DNA of 64,000 nucleotides from Populus alba. Taxonomy: Eukaryota > Streptophyta > Magnoliopsida > Malpighiales > Salicaceae. Positions 12,140 to 24,508 of the stretch are shown here, piece by piece. The notes beneath the pieces are model-generated. The model was not told the origin of the DNA, ran no database searches, and worked only from the letters and a program-made list of their open reading frames with translations. The stretch covers positions 2,666,001 to 2,730,000 of the forward strand of contig NC_133296.1 of assembly GCF_005239225.2 (NCBI RefSeq), in the 5' to 3' direction. A program made the position numbers and the translations under genes. Positions within the stretch are counted from its first letter, which is position 1; each line of letters starts with the position of its first letter.

Positions 12140-13757
12140 CCTATTGAATTTTTTCAAAACAACATTTATTTTTATCTATTTTAGAAAAAAAAAAAAAGGA
12201 CTCATATTTTATCCTAGATTGATCCCAACTTGAGTTTAGTAATAATATAAAATAACCATAAGGCTGTGTGAAAGGCATAAAAATACTGACATGCTCACTA
12301 GCAATTTGCAAAGGCAACATCGAGAAAAATATCATGATTATTGAGTAATGAAACAATATTAAATAATATCAAGTCAAATTTGGAAAACGATGACCCACAA
12401 TTCAGAGAGCCGCACAATAAATTTAAGCAGTCTCTTACATCATTTCTTCACCGATTCAATTAGAGAGAAACTGATGCATAAGATTTTAAAAAACAAAATA
12501 TTTTTTTCTTAGTTATTTTTATTTTTTTATTTAGTTTAAAATGAGCTACGGATTTTGAACAAATGAACCAACAATTAAGCATCTTTAAAAATTATAGGAC
12601 TTGGAAATGAATTTTCCTACAGATTTACCAATCTTCCACCCCAAAAAAATTGATGTCACTGTTGTTGACGTATATATGTTCAAAGTCTGTAAAAATAAGA
12701 ACAAAGATGAATAGGAAATTTCACAATTAAAAATTCCAATAAATATTCCATTTATTTTTTCTATAAGTAGCTATCATTGGAGCCTAGGATCTTCATCTGC
12801 CATAGGAAACCATATCCTTAGACATGATGTCCTTCCTACAGAAACCATTCTCAGTGTTTCTCCAAGTCCTTTTTTTTCTCCTTCTAATGTGCATTCCTAC
12901 TTCTTTGCCTTTCATCCTAATTCCTCTGCAACTTCATTTGGTGCTGCCAAATATGCAGTTGCTGAAGGTAATAAAGAAGCGGAGGCTCTCCTAAAATGGA
13001 AAGCAAGTCTTTGATGACAACCCACAACCAAGCTGTCCTGTCTTCTCTTGGGTTGGCAGCAGCCCTTGCAAGTGGCTTGGAATCACTTGTGACAATTTCT
13101 GGAAGTGTTGCGAATTTCAGCCTTCCACATTTTGGTCTGAGAGTACGCTTCATAGTTTCAAACTTCTCATCCTTACCCAATCTTCTCACTCTCAATCTCA
13201 AGAACAATTCACTCATACGGAACTATTCCACTTGAGATAGGATTGTTAACAATCTTAACGTTCTCTATCTTGATTAAAAAATAATCTCACGGGTTTGATC
13301 CCTTCCTCTATTGGAAATTTGAGATAACTTATCCTTTCTCAATATCGCAGAGAATAATTTATACTGGATTTGTTCCTCGGGTAATAGGACAACTTGAATC
13401 CCTTGTTGAATTGAGTTTGCACAGTAATAATCTCAATGGTTCTCTACCCCCCGAGATGAATAATTCACACATTTGATGATTTTGCACTTGTTTTCAAACA
13501 ATTTCACTGGCCATTTACCACAAGACTTGTGCCTTGGTGGGTGCTTGTAAATTTTACAGCCGCCCTCAATCATTTTTCTGGTCCAATCCCTAAAAGCTTG
13601 CGAAATTGTCCTCGTCTATTTTAGAGTTAGGCTGAGTGGAACCAATTGACGGGGAATATTTCTGAAGATTTTGGCCTCTACCCAAACTTGAAACTATATG
13701 GATCTAAGTCACAATGATTTTGTAATGGTGAGCTTACGATGGAAATGGGGAGGTTTT
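12140..13757 (+). pseudogene. LRR receptor kinase pseudogene, truncated by an LTR element
   Basis: This is a broken paralogue of the intact LRR kinase at 42329-46059, in opposite orientation. Homology begins in the promoter: the block at 12250-12360 matches 46540-46640. The TATA region 'ctataagtagctatcattgg' near 12769 is shared, and the start is ATGATG at 12824. The signal peptide frame is lost after about 30 codons by a frameshift. The N-terminal cap is still readable in other frames ([13 protein letters not shown] near 12975, [11 protein letters not shown] near 13110). Later pieces include [20 protein letters not shown] (near 13385-13445) and the LRR ending in GELTMEWGGF. It jumps from one early LRR straight to the equivalent of repeat 13/14 of the intact gene. 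Sequence stops at 13757, where an LTR begins. No kinase domain remains. Confidence 0.85.
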
Positions 13758-14503
13758 TGTTGGAATATTGCCAATTATGTGGCTGCCTTGTCAAAGAAGA
13801 TGGCTGCCATGTGAGAGAGTCAAAAGAAGGAGGCTTGTTTGGTGGCAACCACCAACCTTGACTTAGGTAAGCCACACATTGTTGAAGAAGAGAAGAAGTT
13901 TGGCAGCCACTTTGTTGAAGAAGAGATTGAGCTTTGGCAGCCACCATTGATGACAAAGGAGCAAGAGGAGCTGCCATTGATTGCCTATAAAAGAGGCATG
14001 ATCTTAGAGAGCAAAGTTGTGAGAGGTTAGCTGAGAACATGTAGAAGAAGAAGAGAGAAAGAAAGAGAAGGGCTGCCACCAGCAGCCCTGCTGCCTTATG
14101 CAGCTGCTGCCCTATGCAGCAATGAGAGATGGGAGTTGAGTGGATGTGATCCTCCTCCATGTGTTGTATTCTTTCTCTATCTCTAAATAAAATGAACCTC
14201 TCCCGTGGATGTAGGCAATTTGCCGAACCACGTTAAATATTGTGTCTCAGTGTGCTTACCCCTCCAATGAGCAAAGATCAGTACATCACTGGTCCCGGAT
14301 TCCGCCCCATCAAATGGTATCAGAGCTTTTTTTGGTTTAAAGTGGTGTTTGATCTTTGCTCAAAAATGAAAGTTGTCAAAATGGTGTTTTGACCATCCCA
14401 CTGTGTAGAGGAGGACGATACGAAGCCACTGGTGAAAACGGCGTCAAAATCGGACGTCCGGACATGGCCGCACTCTCCATCACTTCCTCCGCAAGGTCTA
14501 CCC
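13758..14503 (+). mobile_element. LTR retroelement: 5' LTR, primer-binding site and leader
   Basis: The LTR runs from TGTTGG at 13758 to a CA near 14312. It contains a promoter-like CCTATAAAAGAGGCATG near 13985. The PBS TGGTATCAGAGC, complementary to initiator-Met tRNA, lies at 14315-14326. The leader that follows (14330-14500) matches the leader of the minus-strand element at 35160-35650. The element then enters the assembly gap, so coding content, 3' LTR and target duplication are unknown. The LTR resembles the one starting at 63641. It is inserted in the LRR kinase pseudogene. Confidence 0.8.
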
Positions 14504-15003
14504 NNNNNNNNNNNNNNNNNNNNNNNNNNNNNNNNNNNNNNNNNNNNNNNNNNNNNNNNNNNNNNNNNNNNNNNNNNNNNNNNNNNNNNNNNNNNNNNNN
14601 NNNNNNNNNNNNNNNNNNNNNNNNNNNNNNNNNNNNNNNNNNNNNNNNNNNNNNNNNNNNNNNNNNNNNNNNNNNNNNNNNNNNNNNNNNNNNNNNNNNN
14701 NNNNNNNNNNNNNNNNNNNNNNNNNNNNNNNNNNNNNNNNNNNNNNNNNNNNNNNNNNNNNNNNNNNNNNNNNNNNNNNNNNNNNNNNNNNNNNNNNNNN
14801 NNNNNNNNNNNNNNNNNNNNNNNNNNNNNNNNNNNNNNNNNNNNNNNNNNNNNNNNNNNNNNNNNNNNNNNNNNNNNNNNNNNNNNNNNNNNNNNNNNNN
14901 NNNNNNNNNNNNNNNNNNNNNNNNNNNNNNNNNNNNNNNNNNNNNNNNNNNNNNNNNNNNNNNNNNNNNNNNNNNNNNNNNNNNNNNNNNNNNNNNNNNN
15001 NNN
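14504..15003. other. Assembly gap (500 N)
   Basis: Exactly 500 unknown bases, probably a placeholder length. Any open frame crossing it is meaningless. Confidence 1.
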
Positions 15004-16230
15004 CCATTATGTATTAGAGTCTATAATATTAATAAATAAAATGATACCATAATATAAATTGAATTTTAATAGTTATCTCTAAGAGTAAAGATCGCGATCA
15101 AATCAATAAATGCAGGAGCATATACCTCTCTCGGCAGAAAAGAGGGTAATAGAAATTTCCAGAAATGAACACCAAATTAGCAGAAAGCAGGTCAAGGGAA
15201 CCATGATCTCATCCACTATAGAGAACATATATGTGGCGTGACTTTTTTCATGACTTCAATCTCCAGTTTTGGCAAAAACTGATAAAAGATACAAACTTTC
15301 TTTCTTCCACTATGAGGCTGCTAGCTAGCTGATCACCCAAAAGATGAACTCTCTCCAAATTTCTACATTATCCTGCACTCTCGTTGCTTACCCTTGCTAT
15401 TATCCACTCTACACAGTGGATCCCATTTTCCTCGTCATTGGTGCCAAAACGCAAACCACCGTCCACATTAAACAGCACCTACCGAGCAATCAAATTCCTC
15501 CTCTCTTCCACTTGCCTCGAATGCCAACCCCGAATTAAATTACCATTGATTCTACGAACACCTCTTCGGGCAGAACACTTGATCAAGTGTACGGCCTGTT
15601 ATCTGCCGTGCGAATCTAGCAGGACTTACTGTTTGCCAAAATTGGTCACCTCCCACAAAAGATTATAGTCCAGCGTGCCCAATCGAATAGCGGCATTGTG
15701 TAGTTACGATGAGTGCATCCTACGTTTACTCAAACAGGAACATCTTTCTCTACGTCGGATCAAGAACATTTTTTTTTCTCTCTCATGGCCGAAACCGCCA
15801 CTGAATATCACAACCGAAACCCCCCAGCGTTTTAACAATCTAGGGGAGCCAACCAGTGAATGATTTGGCTGCTCGAGCTGCAAGTGCTCCTCCAGGTGCT
15901 AAAAAGTTTGCTGAGAACAAAAACGTATTTCGATGCGTTTCCAAAATAATACAGCCTTGCCAGTTGCACACCAATTTATCTAGCCTTTTTGCAATCAATG
16001 TCCAGTGCACTATAGCTGGATTGCCCAATTGCTGCAGCAGCAAGAGAGAGAAGAGTTCTTGTTTCCTATTGTTAATTCGTTATTGAAATTAATTTTTTAT
16101 TAATGAAACGGCAGTCGCAGGGACTCACCGCCTCCTCACCTCCGCCCTGGCTGCTTCCTTCTCCCCCACCTCCTCCTTTCAGCAACAGCCAGAAGGTAGA
16201 AGTTATTTTAACTGTTTATTGTTCTTGTCA
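15004..16230. other. Unassigned region with a short GC-rich patch
   Basis: No gene is supportable. Two places look faintly exon-like: about 15856-15935, with open frames on both strands, and a GC-rich patch at 16100-16195. The patch ends in a plausible donor AG|GTAGAAG and could encode an Ala/Ser/Pro-rich leader. I recognise no family in either, and no splice partner could be matched. The sequence right of the gap shows no LRR kinase homology, so the pseudogene to the left does not resume here. Confidence 0.35.
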
Positions 16231-16729
16231 ATATCTTTAATCCCACCTGAAACAAAGTCGTACTATAGAATGCCAACTCGATCGAAATTTAAATTTATCT
16301 CTTAAATTTTTTGGATAGACTTGTATTTATTAAATTACAAATACAAAATCCTTAAATCATTTCGAAAAAAAAATTAATTCCTTTTGTAAATTTGAAAATT
16401 GTGATGGTTTTGGACCCAATTCCTGTAATATTATTCCATGTGATCTACGATTTATCCTCCAAAAAGGCAATCTCACGATGTTTGGAAAATTCAATCTCTT
16501 AAATAGTTAAATATAGTGTAACGAGATTAGAAAATTCATGAGGTTTTTACTTTCTTACATCTTGAACTTATTTGTCTCTAGAGGTACAATAAATTTCTCC
16601 AGTTTTTTTTTCTAAATCTAAGTTCAAATTGAAGAATACTATTGTTGCTCCCAACTCAAAAAAAAAAAAAAAAAATTTTTTAACTAGGTATTGAGTGTAA
16701 TATTTTTTTTTTTTTAATTATAATTTACA

Positions 16730-18868
16730 ATTATCTTTAAAACTTATACTTATTAGGGTTACATTGGTAATTAATATTTTTACTCAGTAAAAATATTTAT
16801 CCACCCCTACAATAAAAAAAAATGTTTGTCTTTCACTCGGGCGCATTTTGATATTTTATTTTTAAAAAAATAGGTAAATTACTTCTTATAGCCTTTAAAT
16901 ATAAATCCAATATAATTCAACAATATACAATAATACAAACATCTTATTACCATGATGTTTTTAATACATGTTAGTTAGGGGCATTGTTTATTTTAATTAA
17001 ATATTACAATGTTTTTTTTAAAAAAACATCTTGGCACATGCTAGTAGGCCCCAGAGTCCTTCAGCGACATATGAGAGTTGTTGACCATCAAATGGCTGCC
17101 TTCACTAATGTTGTTTAAATCATTCATGGCGCCCCCAACACAATGGGAGCTTGTGTTTTTAGATTTCTAATGGTTTGGCGTCGCAACCATTCCCCCACTC
17201 TTCTATCTCTTCCCATCTAGATTTCATGCAAGTCTCTTAAAAAAACTCTAGAACAACCCTTTTGGTTTTTTAATTATTCAGGATTTAGTCTTTATTCTTT
17301 TATAAATTCTTTTATCTTCAATATATATAATTGTTATGCCGTTTTTTTCATCCCTCTTCATTTTTTATCTTTTAAATTTAATCATCATATCTATTTTTTT
17401 TATTGAAATAATGTTCTTTAAATTATTTTGCTTTACAATTTACCCTCCTTGTTTTTTTTTTCCCTATCAAATTAATTTTTATGCTTTTTGATGTCATTTC
17501 TTTTCATTGATAATTTTTTTTAAATTAGATTTTTTTAAATTTGGTTCATAATAAACTTCGTTGAATTGAACTCAGATCCGAGTTTTACAAGTTGCGGTTT
17601 TAAAGATGCTTTTACCAGAAGAGTTTATGATGTTTCCCCAGGTTTGCTTTTTTTTTTTTCTTTTGTCTAAATTAATTTGTTCTCATCTCATCCTCCAATA
17701 TTTAATTGAATTTCAAGACTAGGTTACATATTGTTTAGCTTGCTTGCTTGCTAAATTTTTATTGGGTTTTGAAAATGACTCGGTTATCATGGCTTTTTAT
17801 TTATCATTCTTTGATGGCTTTTTTTACTAATTCTTGAAATTAATAGTCTTTTCTTGATTCATACCTTAAAAACAATTATAAGATGTAAAATTCTTTTTTT
17901 ATTTCATCTTCCCTGTTTTTTTTTGTCTTTTGGTTTGTTTCTCACTCTTCGATTTTTTTATTTGTTTTATTCAAGATAACTTTTTTAATTTATTTTATTT
18001 TTTACGATTTTTCATTGATTTTAAAAATCGACTTCGGTTTCTCCAAGTCTTTTTATTGGTTTTTCTTTGTTGATTTACTTTCGCTAATCAATATCAAATT
18101 AGTTGAGAATTAGGGCTTCTTATTACTGCAACCCCACGTCTTAGAATTTAATGGGTTGTGAATTAGAAATATAATATGACTTCTGTTGTTTTAAAATGTT
18201 CACCTAGTATTTTTTTTGTTTTTTTTTTTAAGCTGATACCTTTTAATTTTGTCATTCAACATTTATATAATTAATAATTAGGCTTTTGTTTTTTTATTAT
18301 ATTAAGCCTCTATATGATTGTTTTTAACATTCTTTTTATTTTTTATTCAAGTTCCTATATTTTTTATGTTTTTCATATGTCAGCCTTTTTTTTTGTCGTG
18401 CAGATCTATGGCCGGAGTCACATTAAAAAAAAAAACATAAAATACAAATGTTTTTTTAATTTCATCCCTTCTATTTTTTTTATCTTTTAAATTTAATCGC
18501 CTATTATTTTGATTGCTATTTGTTTATGTTTGAGATTCTTTTTTTACGCATTGTTTAATGTGTGTGGTGTGTGACTGTGTGTTCGTCCTCCATGAGTTTT
18601 TTTTTTTTTTTTTATCAAATTTGATCTTTATTTTTTTATTTGTTATATTTTTTTTTTTAAGTTTTTAAAATAATATTTTTTTTTTCATGATTAATCTTTT
18701 GAAATTGAATTGGTTAGAAGAAATTAAGTTTCTTGATAATATTATTTTTTTAACAAACAAACACTTGCAATATTTTAACAAACAAAACAAACATTATTTT
18801 AAATTAGTATTGAAGATAATATTATTTTTTTTTAACTATAAACAATTGTTTTTAATGATTTATGTATA
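16730..18868. repeat. T-rich 2.1-kb direct repeat, copy 1
   Basis: Landmarks recur in the same order about 2.11-2.17 kb downstream: 'ggtaattaatattttt' (16768 and 18880), 'gagtccttca' (17055 and 19182), 'ttgaactcagatccgag' (17565 and about 19730), and 'ggccggagtcacat' against 'ggcccgagtcacat' (18411 and 20546). The strand is extremely T-rich. No gene, LTR end or transposase is visible. Confidence 0.75.
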
Positions 18869-21100
18869 GGGTTAGGTTCGGTAATTAATATTTTTTTATA
18901 TAGTCAAAATATTAATGTACCTTACAGTAAAAAAAATATGTGTGGTCTTTCTCTCATGCCATTTTTGATATTGGTATTTTTTTTAAAATGGTTAACTTCC
19001 GTAATTTTATGCCTTCAAAAATAAAATCAATTGTTAAACTCTCCCCACTAATGAGCATTTTTATCTTTTTACCATGGTTTTTTTTTAAAATATTATGTTA
19101 GTTCAGGGAGCATCGTACTTTAATTAATAAATGTTAGATATTTTTTTAAAAAAACTATTGAGAGTGTGCTAAGAGCCCCTGAGTCCTTCAAGTGGCACGT
19201 GGGGGTTGCACCAAACCACCAAATGCTACCTCACTAACATTGTTGGAATCTTGCATGTGCCGCCCCACGACAGAACGGTGGCGGCTTGTGTTTTCAACGA
19301 TTCCGAATGTTTGGCATTAACAACCAGTTTTTTCCCTCTCTTCTCTTCTCTACTCTTAAACTTAAATTTTCATGCCAGCCTCTTAAAACTCAGGAGAACA
19401 ACCCTTTAATTTTTTAATTCTAATATTTGGGCTCCATATTCTTTTTATTTAATTTTTTTGTCTTCAATAATTATAAAATTGGTATGCCTTTTCTATTTCA
19501 TCCCTCTTCACTTTTTTTTTTCATCTTTTAAAATTTGATCATCATTCTTTTTATTGCTATTTTTATTTGAAATAATTTTTTAAATTGATTATTGCTTTGC
19601 TTTACAATTTTACCCTCTCTTTTTTTTCCTATCAAATTTAATATTTATTTTTTATTGTCAGTTCTTTTACCTTGACAAGTTTTTTAAATTGATATTTTTT
19701 TAAATTAATTTATTAATAAACTTCTTGATTGAACTCGGATCCAAGAGTTTCACGGGTTGTGAGTTTTAAAGAACATTTTACCAGGTTTATGATGTTTCCT
19801 GGATTGGCTTGGTTTTTATTTTTCTTTGTCTAAGTTAATTTTTTTCCCCATCTCATCCTTCAATATTTATTAAATTGGAGATTGGGTTACATATTTTTTT
19901 AGCTTGCTTTATGCTAAAGTTTTTGTTGTTGAAAATGACTTGATTATCATGAGCCTTTATTTATCATTCTTTATTGAGTTTTTTTGTCTAATTTCTTTAA
20001 ATTGATATCCTTTCTAGATTTCATCTTTAAATATTTTGAAATTATTTTTTTAATAATTTATAAGATTATTTTTTTTATTTCATCTCAATTTTTTTTTATG
20101 TTTCGGATTATGTTCTCACTCTTTCGATTTCTATTTGTTTTATTTGAGATAACTTTTTTAATTTATTTTCCTTCTCTAGGATTTGTCATTGATTTTAAAA
20201 ATGACTCCGTTTTCTCAAGTTTTTTTTTCTTTGTTGGATTTACTTTCGCTAATCAATATTAAATTAGTCGAGGATTGAGCTTTTTGATCAGACCAGGTTT
20301 AGGATTTAGTGGGGTTAGCGAATTTGAGACTTTACTAAAGTTTAAAAGGTTTGGCCAATTTTTTTTTTTTTAAGTTGATAACTTTTTAATTTTATTATTC
20401 AACTTTTAAATCATTAGTGGGTTAGGATTTTTTTTTTCTTTTCATTATGAGCCTTTTTACATGATTTTCTTAATGTTATTTTTTTGGGTTCCCCTTTTAT
20501 TCTTTATGTTTTCCAATATGTCAGCTTTTTTTTTCTTGCTGTCTGTGGCCCGAGTCACATTTAAAAAACAAATAAAAACACATTTGCCTCACAAAATTAC
20601 AAATGCTTTTCAATTTCACCACTTCTATTCTTTTGTCTTTTAAATTTGGTCCCCATTATTTTAATTGCTAGATTTTTTGTTTGGAATTATTTTTTAGATT
20701 GTTTTTTATATGTATAATTTCATATCTCATGGGTTTATTTTTCATCAAATTTGATCTCCATGTCCTCCTTTAGTGCGCATATAACCTTCTTTCGCGTTTT
20801 CAAGTTTTTTTAATTTTTAAATATTTTTTTCATTGATTTCACCATTTAAAATTAAATTGATTAAGAAATAAGTTTCTTGATTCAACTCGGGTCTAAGAAT
20901 TCATCAGTTGCAAGTTTTTAGAGAATGACCCAGTTTAGAACGAGTCGTTGCTTGGATTTCCTTAGTTTTTCTTTTCTTTTTTATAAAGATAATGTTTTTA
21001 TTTTATTTCTTAAGCTTTTTATATAGTATTGCATTATTGTTTTTTATGGTTTTCCTTTTATGGGTTTATTCTTGGGTTCATGATTAGGGTCACCGATTTC
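18869..21100. repeat. T-rich 2.1-kb direct repeat, copy 2
   Basis: Second copy of the unit at 16730-18868, diverged by many small indels in T runs. A third partial match starts near 20870 ('tttcttgattcaactcgggt'). Short open frames in it are rich in Phe and Leu because of poly(T), and I reject them as genes. Confidence 0.75.
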
Positions 21101-21429
21101 AGAGCTTAACAGGGGTTGACTTTTTTGCCTTTTTTTTTAATTGATTTATTTTATTTCATCATTCAAATTTAATTTATTGGAAAGTGGTTTCACCCTTTTT
21201 CTTTTCCTTTCTTTCTATTGGTTTATTTTTCTCGAAATTCATGTGCCTATTGTTTACGGGGATTTGCAAGTAAAACTACAATTGGACTCTTATTATTTTT
21301 CCGTTGCCCTTTTAAATTATATATTTTTGTATTCTTTAACATTGAGTTATTTGATAATTAAGTTTCATAATTATATTCAATTTGCTTTTGAATGTGGTCA
21401 CTCTAGTATCACAACTATGTCATAGATTT

Positions 21430-23700
21430 TGCATCTTAACCCTAGTCCTACTACCACATTTAACAATTTTACCAACAAAACAAAGTTTTTCATTGACTAT
21501 TGTACACTATCATCTCTATCGGTAAAAATTTTTTTATCGACAGAACTTCATGGATGGAAACCGTCCTTCGAAAAAACTTTTTGTCAATAATTTCAGGTTT
21601 TTTTCAGCATTTTTATCGTAAAAAAAAACACCGATATGTTTTATAGACAGAAAGAAAACACATGCCAAAAACCAAAAATTACCCAATTTAATATACCAAT
21701 GGAATTATTCTGTTTTGGTGATGTAACAATGTTGTAGTGGCATATAAAGTAAATTGTTTCAAACTCTCTAGGAATATACCGAAGAACACAATTCGTTAGT
21801 ATATTTGTGTGTGTGGGGTGTGTGTTGTGTTGTGTGTCGTGGATGTGGTGTGTGTCTGTATTAAAAAAAATCTTTTGAACAATGGTATATTTCTAGACGG
21901 AATGCATTCGTCGCGGTATAACGTTCATCATCTGATGCTAATTCTATCGGTAACAAAAAACCCAATAACTTTTTATAGATGAAAAATGACGCACCAAAAA
22001 CTTTTCCCTTTGGAAATATATCGATGGAATTATTTCGTCGAAAATATTTCCATCGGTGATAGTGGCATATGTAGTAATTTTTTTCTAACTTTCTAGAATA
22101 TACCGACATATTGATTTTATATGTATTCCCATCGGTGATTGTGCTATATGCATTAAGATTTTTTCCCAACTCTATAGAAAAAATACCGAGTAAATTTATT
22201 TGTCTATAATAATTAAAAAAATATTTTTAAAAATTGTAGAGAATAATAAAAAGAAATAAATTAAAGAAATAAAATTGTATAAAATTGAAATATGTAAACA
22301 AAAAAATTGAATAATATAAAATCAAAATAATCATTACAATTATACTTTGTACAAATAAAAAATAAAACTAAAACAATGGCGGCGCTGAGGGAGGGAGGAG
22401 AGGAGAGGTTGGTCATTCCCGGGATCATACGATAAAAAAAGAGGCACACACACGTACCACCCATCTATGATCTCATTTTCAATGACCATTTGATAGAGTT
22501 GTTCAGAATTCCATCGAGAGTCGCTCATATTTTTTTGGTGAGATGAGCCATTATTGTTGTTGCAAAGGTCATGAAACTCCTGAGACTGGGTGCTCTGATA
22601 CCAATTGAGAGCTCCCAATGGTTGAGACACTATAGGTCGCCTGCAAGTTTCCGGCCGTAATGTTGGAGAGTTTATACACCTGATTTCTATTGGGTTCACC
22701 AGACAATCTTGCCTCCATCCACAAATCAGGATCGAAATCTGAGGGGTCAACAGGATTTGTTCCCATATCTTTCCCTCAACTAGCTGTTATATATGTCTCT
22801 TAAAAATTAAACAAAGAAAATCATCAAATTCAATTCAAAAAAATAATAACTTACAAAAGAAAATGGTTGAACGAACATACCACGAAGTGTTAAGTGCGGT
22901 TGTCGATGAACTGTTGCTCCCCCTTTTAGCGATCTTCACTCCATATGTGTGTCTCTACAAACAGCTCCATTGGGCTCAACTCACGTCCAAGAGACATAAC
23001 TTGTAAAAAAAAAAATGTTGCAAGTTACATATATTTTATAATAACAACAAATTAATTAAAGATAGATATCATTAAAATTAATCTTACCATATACTTCTTA
23101 TGTGTAATGGACCGAAACGGAGCTGCCAGTGTGTGCATGGTAACTGAAATCGTGAATTTGCTGGTTTTAGTTCCTGGCACCGGACTATGAGCGTCGCGTG
23201 AACCAATCAGACATCACGTGCTGGATATATTGTGTCCATATATCCTCTGGGATGTATGGCGGCCTAAAATCCCTTCAAACCACAACGTCATTCCAGCATG
23301 GTAGAGCATTATCTCTGGCGTATTTTTTTGCTTTTTGTTTACGCTTCATACTAAAAGTTACACAACCTACATCCATGAATGAATTTTATATGAGTTAATG
23401 ACAAATTAGATTTTAATATATACTTTTTTTTTAAAAAAATTATATCATTTTCGATATTACCTAGTTGCAGCGTGATTCTCCAACACACTCCTCGCAACAT
23501 TGTCATTTACGATATCACTTTGTGGAACCGTGTTGGAAGAGGCAGCATCGTGAGTCGCGGTAGGTGCCTCTTCTTAGTCGGCACTTAATGACACGACATC
23601 ATCTCTACTAGAAGAACTAGTTGCGACCATGTGCTCATGACGTGCAGTTGATTTTGTTCAACGCATCTTCACAAATTTGATGAATAATTACATAATTAAA
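21430..23700 (-). mobile_element. CACTA (En/Spm-type) DNA transposon remains
   Basis: 21500-22190 has many scattered short motifs of the type ATCGGTR / TACCGA, in both orientations. This is the subterminal pattern typical of CACTA elements. Next to it lies a broken minus-strand transposase-like frame. I could not identify the terminal CACTA inverted repeats or a 3-bp target duplication, so the limits are approximate. Confidence 0.6.
22340..23665 (-). pseudogene. Transposase_24-like (plant En/Spm) gene remnant
   Basis: On the minus strand, an Asp/Ser-rich N-terminal stretch near 23460-23665 contains a stop. It is followed by PPYIPEDIWTQYIQHVMSDW (about 23190-23265) and PMELFVETHIWSED then RQKGEQQFIDNR (about 22890-22975). 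FDPDLWMEARLSGEPNRNQV (about 22680-22745) comes last. These are hallmarks, from memory, of the plant transposase family PF03004. Introns or lesions separate the pieces and stops are present, so it is not functional as read. Confidence 0.7.
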
Positions 23701-24508
23701 TTTTATTTTTCTAAAAAAATTTGACAGCACCTCCCCTTTACTGGAGACTACCCAAATTGTTCAAACCTATAAATATTGACAAGATATATGCCACAAACCA
23801 ATTGATTTTGTTTTATTTCTACCAGAAATTTTAGATTATTCAATTTTATCTGATTTTCAATGTGATAAGATAATGTTTCTAATAATAAAATAGAGAAAAA
23901 ATTCTATATATAATCTAACATCTATACAAATTTAACAACAAAATGTAGAAAAAAAATAAATTTATTTCTATATATTCAACTAACATCTATATAAATTTAA
24001 CAATAACAATTAAAATTCAACAAAAACAATCAAACACTCTATTATGCAATATATACAATAAATTGAGATAAAAACAATTAAATTTAATTCCTATATATTG
24101 AATTAACATTTATACGGAAAATTCAAAAATAATAATTAAAATTCACAAATAATCAATCATTATTGCAATAAAACAATAAAATAGGCAACAAAATAATTCA
24201 AAAAAAAAACTATAGACTTTAGGAATGAAAAATGCTTTACCTTAATTGTGTGTTTTATTTTAGACTTTATCTACGTCAAATAGAAAAAAAAATTGAAAAA
24301 AAAATATTGTTAATAAATAGAAGAAAAACAAAAAATAGAAAATCATAACAAGTGAGGAGAATCACAATACATATCTTTTAAACTTTGAAGATGAAGATCG
24401 AACTAGAAATTGAAGCAAAATCACTTGAATTGAGAGGAAAAAACGAGAGAGATTCCTGTGAAGTGACAATAGACATGTTATAACTGGATAGTTTCATGGA
24501 TTTTGCAG
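23701..24508. other. AT-rich intergenic, upstream of CRK remnant
   Basis: A and T runs with no coding signal. The extracellular DUF26 exons expected upstream of a CRK transmembrane exon are not here. Confidence 0.6.

Noticed and set aside
14356..15052. Long open frames crossing the run of N
   Set aside because: They are open only because N codons cannot be stops; the flanks are retroelement leader and AT-rich DNA.
15840..16086. Overlapping frames on both strands with Ala-rich composition
   Set aside because: I recognise no family and found no matching splice partner; kept only as a weak note in the unassigned region.
19984..20262. Phe-rich hydrophobic frame resembling a membrane protein
   Set aside because: The Phe content comes from poly(T) in the 2.1-kb repeat; the other copy does not keep the frame.
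22590..22608. PBS-like match to TGGTATCAGAGCAC on the minus strand, suggesting an LTR element
   Set aside because: It lies inside a transposase reading frame (SSQLVSEHPVSG) that continues across it, and no LTR end or leader flanks it; chance match.
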